From Halobacteriovoraceae bacterium (GTDB lineage Bacteria > Bdellovibrionota > Bacteriovoracia > Bacteriovoracales > Bacteriovoracaceae), in NCBI GenBank assembly GCA_002711995.1, contig PASN01000014.1, positions 124,001 through 188,000 on the forward strand: 64,000 nucleotides of DNA, read 5' to 3'. A program made the position numbers and the translations under genes. The notes under the pieces were generated by a model. The model worked only from the letters and a program-made list of their open reading frames with translations, ran no database searches and had not been told where the DNA came from. This document shows positions 48,849 to 58,476 of this stretch, one piece after another. Position 1 is the stretch's first letter. Each line of letters opens with the position of its first letter.

Positions 48849-50642
48849 ATGGCCAAAAATTACTACACGGATGAAAAAGAATGGCAGTGGCTTTTTAAGA
48901 ACGCAATTGACTGGGATAAGATCATACCACTTTATTACCCAGAATTCCCAAGCGCTGATGGCTTCAATAATAAAGAAGAAGTCATCGCTTTTATTGAAGA
49001 GATGATTACAGCGACTGGTGAGTGGGCCGGCGGCTCAGTTACTGAAAGAGCAAGAAGGCTTGATGAAGAGGGTGCTGGAACTATTGAAGATGGTTACACT
49101 GTGCCTGGAGAAGCTCTTCAGGCCCTATATGACGAAGCAAAAGAACTACAAATTATTGGACTTTCAGCTCCCACTGAGTTGGGCGGAATGGGCGCGCCTG
49201 TTGCGGCAAACCTTTTGGCCTTCACTCAATTGAATAGAGCATGTATCTCAAGTGCGACTCAGCTTGGATTCTTCACCTCCATTATTGATATGCTTGAAAG
49301 ATTTGCAGATAAAGAAGATGCGGAAAGGCTTATTCCACAGATTGTTGCAGGTGAGCTTTCAGGATCTATGTGTCTTACCGAGCCTGGAGCTGGTTCAGAC
49401 CTAGGAAGCATTAAAACTACAGCAACTGAGCAAGAAGATGGAACATATCTTCTTAACGGCGCCAAGATCTTCATCACAAATGGTGGCGGCGGACTTGGCT
49501 TTGTTTTAGCTAGAATCAAAGGCGCTCCTGAAGGCCTTCACGGGATCTCTTTATTTTTGTGTGAGCAAACAATCGAAGAGAACGGTGAGAAGAAAAGAAA
49601 CTACGAAATCACTAAGAACGAACATAAAATGGGCCTTCACGGATCATTCACTTGTGAAGTTCTTTATGAAAACTCCAAAGCAAAACTTATTGGCAAGCCT
49701 CACAATGGCTTCCGCTATATGCTTCACCTAATGAACGAAGCAAGAATCGCGGTTGGACTTCAGGCCCTTGGTGGAATCGAGGCATGTCTTTCATACGCAA
49801 AGAACTACGCCCTTGAAAGAGAACAGTTTGGCAAAAACCTTATGGATCACCCACTGTATGCCAGAAATATGCATGATTGGGAGACTGAAAGAGACGCCTT
49901 TAGAGCTTTGATGGCGGACACTCTTACTCATTTTGATATCTACCAAAAACTTGACCTGTTTAAAAGACATGGAAAAGAGCTCACTGCTGAACAGGAGCAG
50001 ATGTATAAAGAGGCCAAAAAGTGGACAAGAAGAAGAACTCCTCTTGTTAAAATGTATGGCGCTGAAACTTACGCTCACCTAAGTCAAAGAGCAATTCAAG
50101 CGCTTGGCGGCTACGGATTTATTGAAGAGTATGACGTAAGTCGTTTCCATAGAGACTCATTTGCTCCTCTTCTATATGAGGGAACTTCACAAATTCAGGC
50201 GCTGATGGCCATGAAAGATTTAATGAAGTTCATCATGAGAAGCCCTGCCAAATACTTTACAGGACTAGTAAACGCGAACCCAATCGCCAACTTCTTTGGA
50301 GCCTCAAGCGAGGAGGAGTCAAAGTTCAACTCCATTCAATACGAGTTTAAAAAGAACTTTGTTAAACTTCTTATAAAGACTCTTAAGCCAGGCACAAATG
50401 TTAATGATCCTGCAGAAGCTAAAAGCTTCTTTAACGCCAAAGAGTGGTTAAAAGAAGAAAATGTTATGAAGCTCACTGTCCACGCTGAAACAATCGCTCA
50501 GTGTCTTGCATACCAAGAGACATTGAGAGTCTTGGCAAAGCACGCAGCTAAGGACGATTCAAGAAAAGAGCTATTCACCAACTACTACAAGCTTGTCACT
50601 CCAAGACTTCAGAGTATCTATGAAGATTGGAGACACTGGTAA
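48849..50642 (+). CDS. acyl-CoA dehydrogenase
   Basis: 597 residues, the length of bacterial long-form acyl-CoA dehydrogenases. FAD enzyme for the first step of fatty-acid beta-oxidation. Visible motifs: GLSAPTELGGMG, SGSMCLTEPGAGSDL (FAD site), NGAKIFITNG, NEARIAVGLQALGGIEACLS, ALEREQFGKNL, ALGGYGFIEEYDVSRFHRD with the segment before YEGTSQIQALM (catalytic Glu region). The C-terminal 130 residues are an extra helical domain. AAAGGAAA lies before the ATG. Monocistron with terminator; other beta-oxidation genes are not in the window. Confidence 0.95.
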   Translation: MAKNYYTDEKEWQWLFKNAIDWDKIIPLYYPEFPSADGFNNKEEVIAFIEEMITATGEWAGGSVTERARRLDEEGAGTIEDGYTVPGEALQALYDEAKELQIIGLSAPTELGGMGAPVAANLLAFTQLNRACISSATQLGFFTSIIDMLERFADKEDAERLIPQIVAGELSGSMCLTEPGAGSDLGSIKTTATEQEDGTYLLNGAKIFITNGGGGLGFVLARIKGAPEGLHGISLFLCEQTIEENGEKKRNYEITKNEHKMGLHGSFTCEVLYENSKAKLIGKPHNGFRYMLHLMNEARIAVGLQALGGIEACLSYAKNYALEREQFGKNLMDHPLYARNMHDWETERDAFRALMADTLTHFDIYQKLDLFKRHGKELTAEQEQMYKEAKKWTRRRTPLVKMYGAETYAHLSQRAIQALGGYGFIEEYDVSRFHRDSFAPLLYEGTSQIQALMAMKDLMKFIMRSPAKYFTGLVNANPIANFFGASSEEESKFNSIQYEFKKNFVKLLIKTLKPGTNVNDPAEAKSFFNAKEWLKEENVMKLTVHAETIAQCLAYQETLRVLAKHAAKDDSRKELFTNYYKLVTPRLQSIYEDWRHW

Positions 50643-50668
50643 GATCTTAAAAACTTAAACTCACCATA

Positions 50669-50692
50669 GGGCCTTCACTGAAGGCCCTTTTT
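50669..50692 (+). terminator. intrinsic terminator of the acyl-CoA dehydrogenase gene
   Basis: GGGCCTTC/GAAGGCCC stem of 8 bp with loop ACT, then TTTTTG, 26 bases after the stop. Confidence 0.92.
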
Positions 50693-50873
50693 GTTCCAAA
50701 TTTGACGTGTCTATAAAGATAAGTCGAATACATCTTGTAAGTACTTAAATTTATTTGTTTTTCATCTGTTGAAGTATTAAACGATCTTAATGTAGATATT
50801 TCACTGTGCCTGTATTTTTGCACCGTATCAGATTAAATTAAATTTAATAAATTAATCCCTACGGAGCGAATAA

Positions 50874-51437
50874 ATGAAAAAGTTATTTTCAATATTTCTA
50901 ATTGCCGGCGTTTGTCAGGCCTTCGGTATGAATCCAGAGAGACTATTTCAGATGGCCATCAATGGCCAGTCCGAGTTTGGTGGCAGGGCCACTTCGGTTC
51001 TTGATAGAAAAATGCAAAACATCCATGCATTCATAACTCTTAGAGAGAATTATGTTGATGATGGTTATAGTGCAACTTTCGCTTCCAACGGAAATAAGTT
51101 GCAGCATAAGACCAACGTTCTTTTTCCAACAGTTGGTGATATCTATTTTAGCGTTTACAACGAAGATGGAACACCGGTTAGCTACAAGCTAAGAGGAAGA
51201 CAGTTCGAGCTGGTTGAAAGAGAAAAGATTTTTTACATCATTGAATCTGACTATGAGTATGAGGCTAGGCTACAAAGAATTAAAGAGCTTAACAGCAGCG
51301 GTAGATTTAGAATGAAGTACCCAGTGACTGGTAAGTTTATGGCAATTGGCCACTTTGAATACAATGGCCCTACTAAAGTTGATTTCTTCGAAATCACAAA
51401 AGAAGAATTGATCGAGATCGGAACATTTAGAAGATAG
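50874..51437 (+). CDS. exported protein of unknown function
   Basis: 187 residues. Signal peptide KLFSIFLIAGVCQAFG with mature start near MNPERLFQ. The mature part is mixed alpha/beta with no Cys; the C-terminus reads FMAIGHFEYNGPTKVDFFEI. CGGAGC is 7 bases before the ATG. No family recognised. It is convergent with the symporter gene and ends before a strong shared hairpin. Confidence 0.75.
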   Translation: MKKLFSIFLIAGVCQAFGMNPERLFQMAINGQSEFGGRATSVLDRKMQNIHAFITLRENYVDDGYSATFASNGNKLQHKTNVLFPTVGDIYFSVYNEDGTPVSYKLRGRQFELVEREKIFYIIESDYEYEARLQRIKELNSSGRFRMKYPVTGKFMAIGHFEYNGPTKVDFFEITKEELIEIGTFRR

Positions 51438-51470
51438 TAGCTCGCAAGAGCAGTTTTTTCATAATCTCCA

Positions 51471-51510
51471 AAAGACCAAGGTGACGCATAAACGCCTTGG
51501 TCTTTTTTTA
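51471..51510. terminator. bidirectional terminator between convergent genes
   Basis: AAAGACCAAGG/CCTTGGTCTTT stem of 11 bp with a 13-base loop. On the plus strand a T-run follows; on the minus strand the A/T-rich far side gives a weaker tract. Confidence 0.85.
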
Positions 51511-52881
51511 TATCTGGACTCTTTTGTTATTCGCCACAAAAAGAACCGATAAACTCACAAACATCCCAATATATAGCTCATCAACTCCTGACCAGTCCTT
51601 TAATCCGCTTAAACGCCAGGTGAATACACTTACTGCGCTCAATCCCGCCGCCAGCACAAATGTGTTGTCGCTTGGGCGAGTCTTGCTTAGGTGTCCATAG
51701 AGCACTGGGATAAGGAGAGAGGCCGCGGATAAGCTACCCAGTGTTTTCCACACCGCCTTAATATTGCCTTCAAAAACTGTCGCCATAATAATTGCCACAG
51801 AAGCGATGAAAAGAAATGAAAGGTAGTGAAGCCAAAGTTTTCCCCGGTACTTCTTAGGGGCCAAGTCGTAGGCCATGGTTGTGCCACTTAAAAAAAGATA
51901 AGAATCCAGCGTCGATAAGACGGTGGCCACAATACCCGCTAGAAAAAAACCGCGCATCCCTTGAGGCAGTACTTTAAAAGCATACTCAAAGTAACCATCA
52001 CTTGCCTGTGCAAGAGGCAAGAGCGCTTTTGCGTACATTGCTCCAAAAGTTAAAGAAAGATCAAAAATCATCCAAATGATGGTGGCAAAGATAATTCCAG
52101 CCTTAGCTGTTTTCTCAGAGTTCGCTGCAAAGGCCCTTTGGTAAAAGTTTGGGTCAACCAAAGTGGAGAGTGCGATCATTCCCCACGCCACTGTTTCTAA
52201 AATTCCGTGCTTTCCAAGAGGGGAGAAATAGTGGTCTGGAAGCGTCTGGAGAGGCTTTATACCAAAGAACATAAAACTAAATATTGCCAGAATCACAACA
52301 GAGGAGAACATCACAAAAAACTGCACCAGGTCAGAGTAGACTACCGCCCTAAATCCACCAAACATAGCGTACAGAAGGGTGAATCCAACACCAATTAATA
52401 TCCCCTCATTCACTGTTACCGGAAAGAACATTTGAATAATCATCCCAATGCTTATCGCGTAAACTACAGGCACAAGGTTTAAAATATTAAAAATGGCGCT
52501 TAGCTTTTCAGATTTTGGGCCATACATTTTTCCAATTAGATCTGGAAGGGTTACCGCTTTGTACTTTGAAATTCGGTGCAGGATAAAGAAGGCAAAAATT
52601 AAGTAACTGGCGTACCAAAACACACCCTGGGGCACAAAATTGTAAATCCCTGAATCAAAGGCGATGCTTGCAACGCCAAATATGCCCCCATACCAAGTCG
52701 ATACAAGCGTGGCTATGAATAGGGGAAGAGTTAGCCGTCTTCCCATTAACAGGTGTTCTAGTGTGGAGTTGTCTTTAGGAGCTCTTGCTTGAGCAAGGAG
52801 CACCACCGCCACAGTGAGGCCCGTTAAAAGTAGAAACACGAACCAATCGAGTTGATTGAAATGATGAGAGAAGTTTTGCAT
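51508..52881 (-). CDS. sodium:solute symporter family protein
   Basis: 457 residues with about 12-13 transmembrane helices of the SSS family. STWYGGIFGVASIAFDSG in the first bundle is the Na+/substrate helix; LPDLIGKMYGPKSEKLSA and TLLYAMFGGFRAVVYSDLVQFFVMF match the SSS signature, and AGIVATVLSTLDSYLFLSGTTMAYDL the later conserved helix. Substrate unknown. Its ATG directly follows the srkA stop (TAAATG), so translation is coupled. Last gene of a three-gene operon ychJ-srkA-symporter. Confidence 0.92.
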   Translation of the reverse strand: MQNFSHHFNQLDWFVFLLLTGLTVAVVLLAQARAPKDNSTLEHLLMGRRLTLPLFIATLVSTWYGGIFGVASIAFDSGIYNFVPQGVFWYASYLIFAFFILHRISKYKAVTLPDLIGKMYGPKSEKLSAIFNILNLVPVVYAISIGMIIQMFFPVTVNEGILIGVGFTLLYAMFGGFRAVVYSDLVQFFVMFSSVVILAIFSFMFFGIKPLQTLPDHYFSPLGKHGILETVAWGMIALSTLVDPNFYQRAFAANSEKTAKAGIIFATIIWMIFDLSLTFGAMYAKALLPLAQASDGYFEYAFKVLPQGMRGFFLAGIVATVLSTLDSYLFLSGTTMAYDLAPKKYRGKLWLHYLSFLFIASVAIIMATVFEGNIKAVWKTLGSLSAASLLIPVLYGHLSKTRPSDNTFVLAAGLSAVSVFTWRLSGLKDWSGVDELYIGMFVSLSVLFVANNKRVQI

Positions 52882-53916
52882 TTAATACATATAGTTCATT
52901 TGATCCAAGTTGTCTTGGATGTTTGAAATTTGCTCACGAAGATCGTGAAGCTCTTTTTCCCAATACTGAGAGGATCCAAAAGTTGGGAAGGCCCTTTTAA
53001 AAGACTGGTCTTCGTATCTGTGGGCAATCCAGCTCGAAAAGTGAATCATCCTTAAAGCTCTAAGAGTTTCAATTAGCTTTAACTCAGCTCTATTGAAGTC
53101 TCCCATTTCTAAATAGCTATCCACAAGGATATTTCTTTGTCTGATGGAGTATTCGTCACGCCCAGGTATAATCATCCAAATATCCTGGACCTTTGGGCCA
53201 ATAACCATATCGTCGAAGTCTATAAGAAATGGTCCCGTGGAGCCTAATAAGACGTTGCCATGGTGGCAGTCACCATGAACCCTTTGATAGTTTATACCTT
53301 TAAAAAGGGGAGAGCTGATTGTAAAAATTTGCTTTGCTAGCGCTTCGTAGCTTGAACTGTATTCTGCTGGGATCTTGTTGCTTTTAAGAAGAAACTCCAG
53401 GTTTTTTTCACCATAGTTTTCAATATCGAGCTTAACTCGGTGTTTGGCCACCTTGGCCGCTCCTGTGCTGTGGAGCCTCGCAAGAAGCCTTCCCATCTGC
53501 TCTAAAAGAGGATCAGTCCACTCGTCACACTCCCTGCCACCTTGTTTGGGAAAAAGAGTGAAGTAGAGGCCTTGCTCGTTTTGCATAAGAGTTTGGCCTT
53601 CAGGATTTTTTAGAGGGGCAATGGCCGGAATTTCACGATCAGTTAAATCCCAAAGAAACTCATGCTCTTCAAGGATTTGATCTTTGTTCCATCTTCCTGG
53701 CCTGTAAAATTTAACAATTCGAAACTTTTCTGAAACCGAGTCCGGCTCCTCATCAAGTTCAATCTCAACTTCATACACTCGGTTTTCCATACTGTTGAGT
53801 TGCATAACTCTTCCAGTAGTTCTGTAACCAAAGTTCTCAACTGCTTCCAGAACATGCTCTGGCGTTAAGGTATTAAAGTATTGTGTTTCTTGGGCGCCCC
53901 AAACAAATGAAGACAC
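52882..53916 (-). CDS. srkA: stress response kinase A (YihE-like)
   Basis: 344 residues starting at GTG that overlaps the ychJ stop by one base (TAGTG). APH/ChoK-like Ser/Thr kinase: NRVYEVEIEL, RIVKFYRPGRWNKDQILEEHEFL (Lys and Arg motif), catalytic HGDCHHGNVLLG and metal-binding LIDFDDMVIGPKVQDIWM. In E. coli SrkA protects cells from stress-induced death by counteracting MazF-like activity. Family length is about 328, so this is complete, with a short N-terminal extension. The coupled layout with ychJ is notable. Confidence 0.93.
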   Translation of the reverse strand: MSSFVWGAQETQYFNTLTPEHVLEAVENFGYRTTGRVMQLNSMENRVYEVEIELDEEPDSVSEKFRIVKFYRPGRWNKDQILEEHEFLWDLTDREIPAIAPLKNPEGQTLMQNEQGLYFTLFPKQGGRECDEWTDPLLEQMGRLLARLHSTGAAKVAKHRVKLDIENYGEKNLEFLLKSNKIPAEYSSSYEALAKQIFTISSPLFKGINYQRVHGDCHHGNVLLGSTGPFLIDFDDMVIGPKVQDIWMIIPGRDEYSIRQRNILVDSYLEMGDFNRAELKLIETLRALRMIHFSSWIAHRYEDQSFKRAFPTFGSSQYWEKELHDLREQISNIQDNLDQMNYMY

Positions 53917-54404
53917 TATTTACCGCAGCACTTTTTGTATTTCTTGCCACTTCCGCAGACACATGGCTCGTTTCTTCCAACCTTTGGAATAGCTCTCTTA
54001 ATCGGCTCATGTCCAACGATCTGGCCGTCTTCGTAATACCAAGTGTCTTCTAGCTTCTTAAACTTAGCGATTTCGTGGTGGATGAAGTGGTTCTCATCCT
54101 TGGCGTCCGAGTATAAAGCTTTGAATTCGACAACTCCAAAATTGTCGCCCTCTTCGCCGGCCTGAGTTTTTACGATCTCAAGGCCTTTCCAATTTGAATT
54201 TTTGGCCCATTGCTCGGCTTCTGAGGCGTCAAAGTCTGTGGTTCCAGGAATGTGAGTGTCGCCAATATAATTGATTTTTTCTTTAACAAAGGCGCTGTAC
54301 CGGGAGCGCATTAGCTCTTGAGCAGTTAGGGCCTTGGATTGGCCTTCGTGTAGAGTTCCACAACATTCTTCATAAGATTTCTCTATCCCGCATGGGCAGT
54401 TCAT
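53916..54404 (-). CDS. YchJ-family SEC-C protein
   Basis: 162 residues. N-terminal [16 protein letters not shown] and C-terminal [18 protein letters not shown] are the two SEC-C-type zinc motifs; [20 protein letters not shown] and the ketosteroid-isomerase-like middle ([12 protein letters not shown]) are the UPF0225/YchJ core. Function unknown, probably metal binding. TAGGAG precedes the ATG. First gene of the operon with srkA and the symporter. Confidence 0.94.
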   Translation of the reverse strand: MNCPCGIEKSYEECCGTLHEGQSKALTAQELMRSRYSAFVKEKINYIGDTHIPGTTDFDASEAEQWAKNSNWKGLEIVKTQAGEEGDNFGVVEFKALYSDAKDENHFIHHEIAKFKKLEDTWYYEDGQIVGHEPIKRAIPKVGRNEPCVCGSGKKYKKCCGK

Positions 54405-54514
54405 ATCATCTCCTAGTTTTCAAAAGTGACCATAATCTATGGCACTTAGTACTTATAATACTTAATAATTCTAATCGCTTATCGATTTAGATTAATTCAA
54501 AGTTCGCCGATAAG

Positions 54515-54520
54515 TATAAT
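54515..54520 (+). promoter_or_regulatory. sigma-70-like -10 element before the large exported protein
   Basis: Perfect TATAAT 22 bases ahead of the ATG at 54543. The -35 region is weak. CTTATCG (54478-54484) and CGATAAG (54508-54514) are inverted arms next to it and could be an operator. CGGAGG lies at 54531-54536. Confidence 0.45.
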
Positions 54521-54542
54521 CATACTATATCGGAGGTTCAAT

Positions 54543-57500
54543 ATGAAAGCGTTAGGGATTGCTTTATTCATCTTTGGCATGGCCTATGGGGCGCAAAAGG
54601 TGAAGATTGGCACAAATCAATTGACGCAAATTGGCAATTCTCTTAAGCAGATTGGGGAGACTTATGCCAAAGAAGATTCTTCCTCAAGGCGTTTAAAGCT
54701 TGGAGAACACAAAGCGGACCTCATGGACATCATGGATGGGTTGTATCTCGACGGCTATGTTAAAAATTCTCAGCTTGAGGCCTTTAGGTCAAAAATAGAC
54801 TCAAACTCTGCTGTTGTCATGTGTGAGGCGGATGCCCCTGAAGATTGCGGCACTTACTTAAAAAACTTCTTTAACAACTTTTACCAATCAGAGATAAAGT
54901 CCAATGAGCCCACTTGTAAAGGTCCCTTGGAAAACGCCACAGCTGGACAGTGCTGTAACCCTGAAACATATCACAAACTGCCGTTTGTTACATTTAACCC
55001 GCCAGGCTCTTGTGAAAAACAAGGCAATAGCTGTAGCGAGCATAGCGATTGCTGCTCCGGTGTGTGCGGAGGCAATGGTACATGCGCTCCAGCGCTTTCT
55101 TGCTACAAGCTAAAAAAGAAAGGTGAGGAGTGTCCTGTAACGAGTCCTTACTGCGAGTCAGGATGTCCGATGAATGAAGACTTGGACCCAACCAACGACG
55201 ACCAAAGCTGCAGGCCAAGCATTAGTTGTCTTCCCACAAACTTTAACTCTTCTGGGATTGGGGAGTGTAGACAAGAAGGTCTAAGTTGCTCTTCAAATAC
55301 TGATTGTTGCTCCGATAAATGTTCATCTGGAAAGTGTGTAAAGAAAAGCGTATGCACTGATTGCGCTAAAATGGGTCAAAAGGCGAATGGCAGAAGTTGT
55401 TGTCCTGGAACCTTCTTGGGAACCAATGGAAGATGCATTCAGGACTTTCCACCATTCACTCTACCCACTTCTAGTGTTAAACCAAACCTTCTTAAAAAGC
55501 TTATTAATTTAATACTTCCATCTGCTCACGCTCAAAGCTCAACACCAGAGCTTTCGCCTGATGATTCTAATCAAGGATCTGGCCAGGAGGCCCCTTGCCA
55601 AAATCTTTTTGACGGGAAGACTTCTCAAGAGTGGTACAATGAAAAACTTGGGGAAAGGCTTGCCCAATTAAACAATCCCACTGAGAAACAAGTGCAAGAG
55701 GCCACAGCGCAAGTTGCTCTTCAAAAAAGGGAGAAAGAGAGGGAACATGCTGGTTGTTTAGCCAAACATGGAGGCGTGGGCGAGGGAAAGATCCTTACCC
55801 GTGGAGAGTACCAAAAGCTCTATAACATGCCCAACATCCTATCCAAGACTTTCTCCGACGTGAAAAAATGCGAATTTAACACTTTAAATGACTCATGGAG
55901 AGCTAAAAGCTATTCAGCAAGAAACGCAGAGATCGCTTTAATGGCGTTTGAAGCGACGTATTCTGGCCTTGGGCATGACATGATTGTGTCTGGGCCATTG
56001 GTGGATCAGCATAAACCTTCACATGGAAAAAATATTTTTAAAAGAGCTCAAGACGTGGCCCTTGAGCTTAGAAAAAATAGGGATCAGCTGATAGAAAAAT
56101 TTCAAGAACTTGATGTTAAAATGACATGCAAGTGTCTTGCTGTTTTTGGGCCGCAAAATTTTAATAGCGATAAACAAAAGTTTTTTCACAAAGAGTGCTC
56201 TTCAGAACATGCTTATGTGACTGAAGATGAAATTAGAAACGACCCTGGCGCTGGAGATGCCACCTCCGGAAAAGTTGAGGAGAAGACGGAAATCGACAGA
56301 GGAGCTGTTGGCCTTAGTCATGAAAAACTTATGGTTGAATGGATGGCCTTAAGAAGAGACGTCCAGTTTGAAAGGTTCACTGCAAACGAAAAACTTGAAG
56401 AAGAATTCCTTGCATTGAGCACTTTTGTGAGTGAATACCCTTGGTACAACCCTCCAGGAAATCCAACAAACTATCAAAAGGTTGAAAAGCTTTACTCTTT
56501 CTATACTTGGAAATGGAAAGGTTGGGTCATGTTTGTTTTAGTTGTGGTGGCCATCGTTGCCGCAGTTTACTTTGGACCTATGGCACTTGCAGCTCTAGGC
56601 GGTCCAACCATTAGTGTCAGTGTTCTAGGACTTGGCGCTCTGTCCAGCGCAGGCCTTGTGGGACTGGGATGGGGTGTTTTGATTGCCTCTCTTGGGGGAT
56701 TCTTCAACAGCAATGGACTTGATCCTGATGTGAGAGATGTAAAAGTTGGCAGCGGTTGCTGGAAGAAAGTGCTCGGTCTTTGTATCCAGTCTTATAAGAA
56801 GTATGACAGGTATCTAGATTGGCCGTATTTTAACAGCGATTACATATCCAGCGCAAAAGACCCAAGTTACAAGTGTGAGGTGTACGGACAATCCTCTAGC
56901 TGTGTCAAAAGTGTGTATCTCTCAAGCATAAAATACAGCAACGGCAATCCTGAAGACGATGTGGTTGTGGAAAACAATCCATTGTTGGATGTTGCTCTGC
57001 CAATCACTGTGGATAAGGACGCTTATAAGTTTGAACAAGTAAGAGATGGAAAAACTTACGCAGAGTTAATTAATGACAGATACAGGAACCATGGCCTTCC
57101 TGCAATGAGGGCCACAAAAAGCGAATTCAAAAAGAAAGGTTCAAAATACTACACAAAGGAAAAGACATACAAAGGCGAAATGCTTCAACGGCCCCTAACG
57201 AGTAGGGAAGAACTTATGAAAAAATTCGCAATCGATGAAGGCAGCTGGATACCTGAAAACTATTCAGATAAAGGAGCAGAGGCATTTAAGCACGGAATAA
57301 AAGTGTACTCCCAAGTGAAGAGACTCGATGGTTGGGTGAAGCACTCGAAACATCTGCTAGGCGACAACCAGGCCGAAAGAGAAAAAGCAAGCGGCTTTGG
57401 TTTCTTGTTTGAAAAGGTTGAAGACTCAATTGTGTTTGCGGAATATGCCTATCAAATGCATCTTGTGTGGCCACGACTATCTGCCGACTCGAGAATTGGG

Positions 57501-58442
57501 TATCCCACATTGGGAATGGACGCCTACTTCCAGGCAATGGCATACAACTTAAGATTGGCCGGCAGCCTGGCCCTACAAAGAACTTTTGAGCTTGGTGAAG
57601 CTTATGATTTGTATAAAGCAGACTGGGAGAAGCGAAAATCAGATTATAAAGGTCTTGGTGGCGCTGATGAAGGAGACGGTTCAAGAAACGTCTCACCTGG
57701 CGAGAGAGTTTGGGAAGCTATTAAGACTTTGGATTTTAAAAATAATGCCAACATTGCGGCCATGCCATCTCAAATAGAGAGTGTGAAAAAGAACAACAAC
57801 TTTGACAGCACCCAGTTAAGCGCCTTAGACGCAATTAAGAGACATGCTATCAGAGAGGCCAAAGCGAAAGAGAAAAGGGCCCACTACGATAAAACCTATG
57901 GCAAAACTGAAAGAGGTAAAAGAAAAGTGGCCTCGGCCCAGAACTTTATGAAAAAGTTCAATCGTCCTCTTGATAAAATGGCGATGCCTATCGGTGATTA
58001 TGAGCTAGGTGGATTGAATCAAAACCCTGATTCAGAAAAGAACGTTGTGGAAAAAAACACAAAAAATAAAAAAACGGCATCTTCAAGAAGGTCTGTTAGG
58101 GACAGTTTTCCTTCCTACAACTCAAGCAGCTCCTATAGGCCAGGGTCGAGTTCATCTAGCTATCAAGTCGTTGAAGAGGACTATAAAGGTGAGCAGGCAA
58201 TTAGCTCTGAGGAAGCGGCCGCAATGATTAATGCTGCAAATGGCGATGAGGCCTTGGAGGAGATCATGCCTGGAGACACACTGTTCACAGTCGTTTCCAA
58301 AGCTTACAAAAGAAACCTTTCAAGGGTTCTGGTTTATGACCTTAAAAAACAAAAAGCAATTCCTGAAAGGGATGTGGCACCTAAGGTTGAACTCAAAGAT
58401 GAAAAGAAAGCTCAGCTTAAGAAACTTCTAGAGACCAATTAA
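54543..58442 (+). CDS. very large exported Cys-rich protein with internal hydrophobic segment
   Basis: 1299 residues. Signal peptide ALGIALFIFGMAYGA. Residues of about 95-310 hold around 35 cysteines in knottin-like clusters (SCSEHSDCCSGVCGGNGTC, SCSSNTDCCSDKCSSGKC, CTDCAKMGQK). The following part has SAHAQSS and helical, charged stretches. Residues of about 660-730 are a hydrophobic, Gly/Ala-rich region (WVMFVLVVVAIVAAVYFG then GLVGLGWGVLIASLGGFF) that could span a membrane twice. The long C-terminal half is polar; the last 70 residues start with PGDTLFTVVSKAYKRNLSRV, weakly LysM-like. No family recognised; GGAGG precedes the ATG. Confidence 0.85.
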   Translation: MKALGIALFIFGMAYGAQKVKIGTNQLTQIGNSLKQIGETYAKEDSSSRRLKLGEHKADLMDIMDGLYLDGYVKNSQLEAFRSKIDSNSAVVMCEADAPEDCGTYLKNFFNNFYQSEIKSNEPTCKGPLENATAGQCCNPETYHKLPFVTFNPPGSCEKQGNSCSEHSDCCSGVCGGNGTCAPALSCYKLKKKGEECPVTSPYCESGCPMNEDLDPTNDDQSCRPSISCLPTNFNSSGIGECRQEGLSCSSNTDCCSDKCSSGKCVKKSVCTDCAKMGQKANGRSCCPGTFLGTNGRCIQDFPPFTLPTSSVKPNLLKKLINLILPSAHAQSSTPELSPDDSNQGSGQEAPCQNLFDGKTSQEWYNEKLGERLAQLNNPTEKQVQEATAQVALQKREKEREHAGCLAKHGGVGEGKILTRGEYQKLYNMPNILSKTFSDVKKCEFNTLNDSWRAKSYSARNAEIALMAFEATYSGLGHDMIVSGPLVDQHKPSHGKNIFKRAQDVALELRKNRDQLIEKFQELDVKMTCKCLAVFGPQNFNSDKQKFFHKECSSEHAYVTEDEIRNDPGAGDATSGKVEEKTEIDRGAVGLSHEKLMVEWMALRRDVQFERFTANEKLEEEFLALSTFVSEYPWYNPPGNPTNYQKVEKLYSFYTWKWKGWVMFVLVVVAIVAAVYFGPMALAALGGPTISVSVLGLGALSSAGLVGLGWGVLIASLGGFFNSNGLDPDVRDVKVGSGCWKKVLGLCIQSYKKYDRYLDWPYFNSDYISSAKDPSYKCEVYGQSSSCVKSVYLSSIKYSNGNPEDDVVVENNPLLDVALPITVDKDAYKFEQVRDGKTYAELINDRYRNHGLPAMRATKSEFKKKGSKYYTKEKTYKGEMLQRPLTSREELMKKFAIDEGSWIPENYSDKGAEAFKHGIKVYSQVKRLDGWVKHSKHLLGDNQAEREKASGFGFLFEKVEDSIVFAEYAYQMHLVWPRLSADSRIGYPTLGMDAYFQAMAYNLRLAGSLALQRTFELGEAYDLYKADWEKRKSDYKGLGGADEGDGSRNVSPGERVWEAIKTLDFKNNANIAAMPSQIESVKKNNNFDSTQLSALDAIKRHAIREAKAKEKRAHYDKTYGKTERGKRKVASAQNFMKKFNRPLDKMAMPIGDYELGGLNQNPDSEKNVVEKNTKNKKTASSRRSVRDSFPSYNSSSSYRPGSSSSSYQVVEEDYKGEQAISSEEAAAMINAANGDEALEEIMPGDTLFTVVSKAYKRNLSRVLVYDLKKQKAIPERDVAPKVELKDEKKAQLKKLLETN

Positions 58443-58445
58443 AAA

Positions 58446-58475
58446 AAAAAAGGAGCTTTAAAAGCTCCTTTTTTA
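58446..58475. terminator. bidirectional terminator between the large gene and the response regulator
   Basis: AGGAGCTT/AAGCTCCT stem with loop TAA, A-run on the left and T-run on the right, so it works for both convergent genes. Confidence 0.9.
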
Positions 58476-58476
58476 A

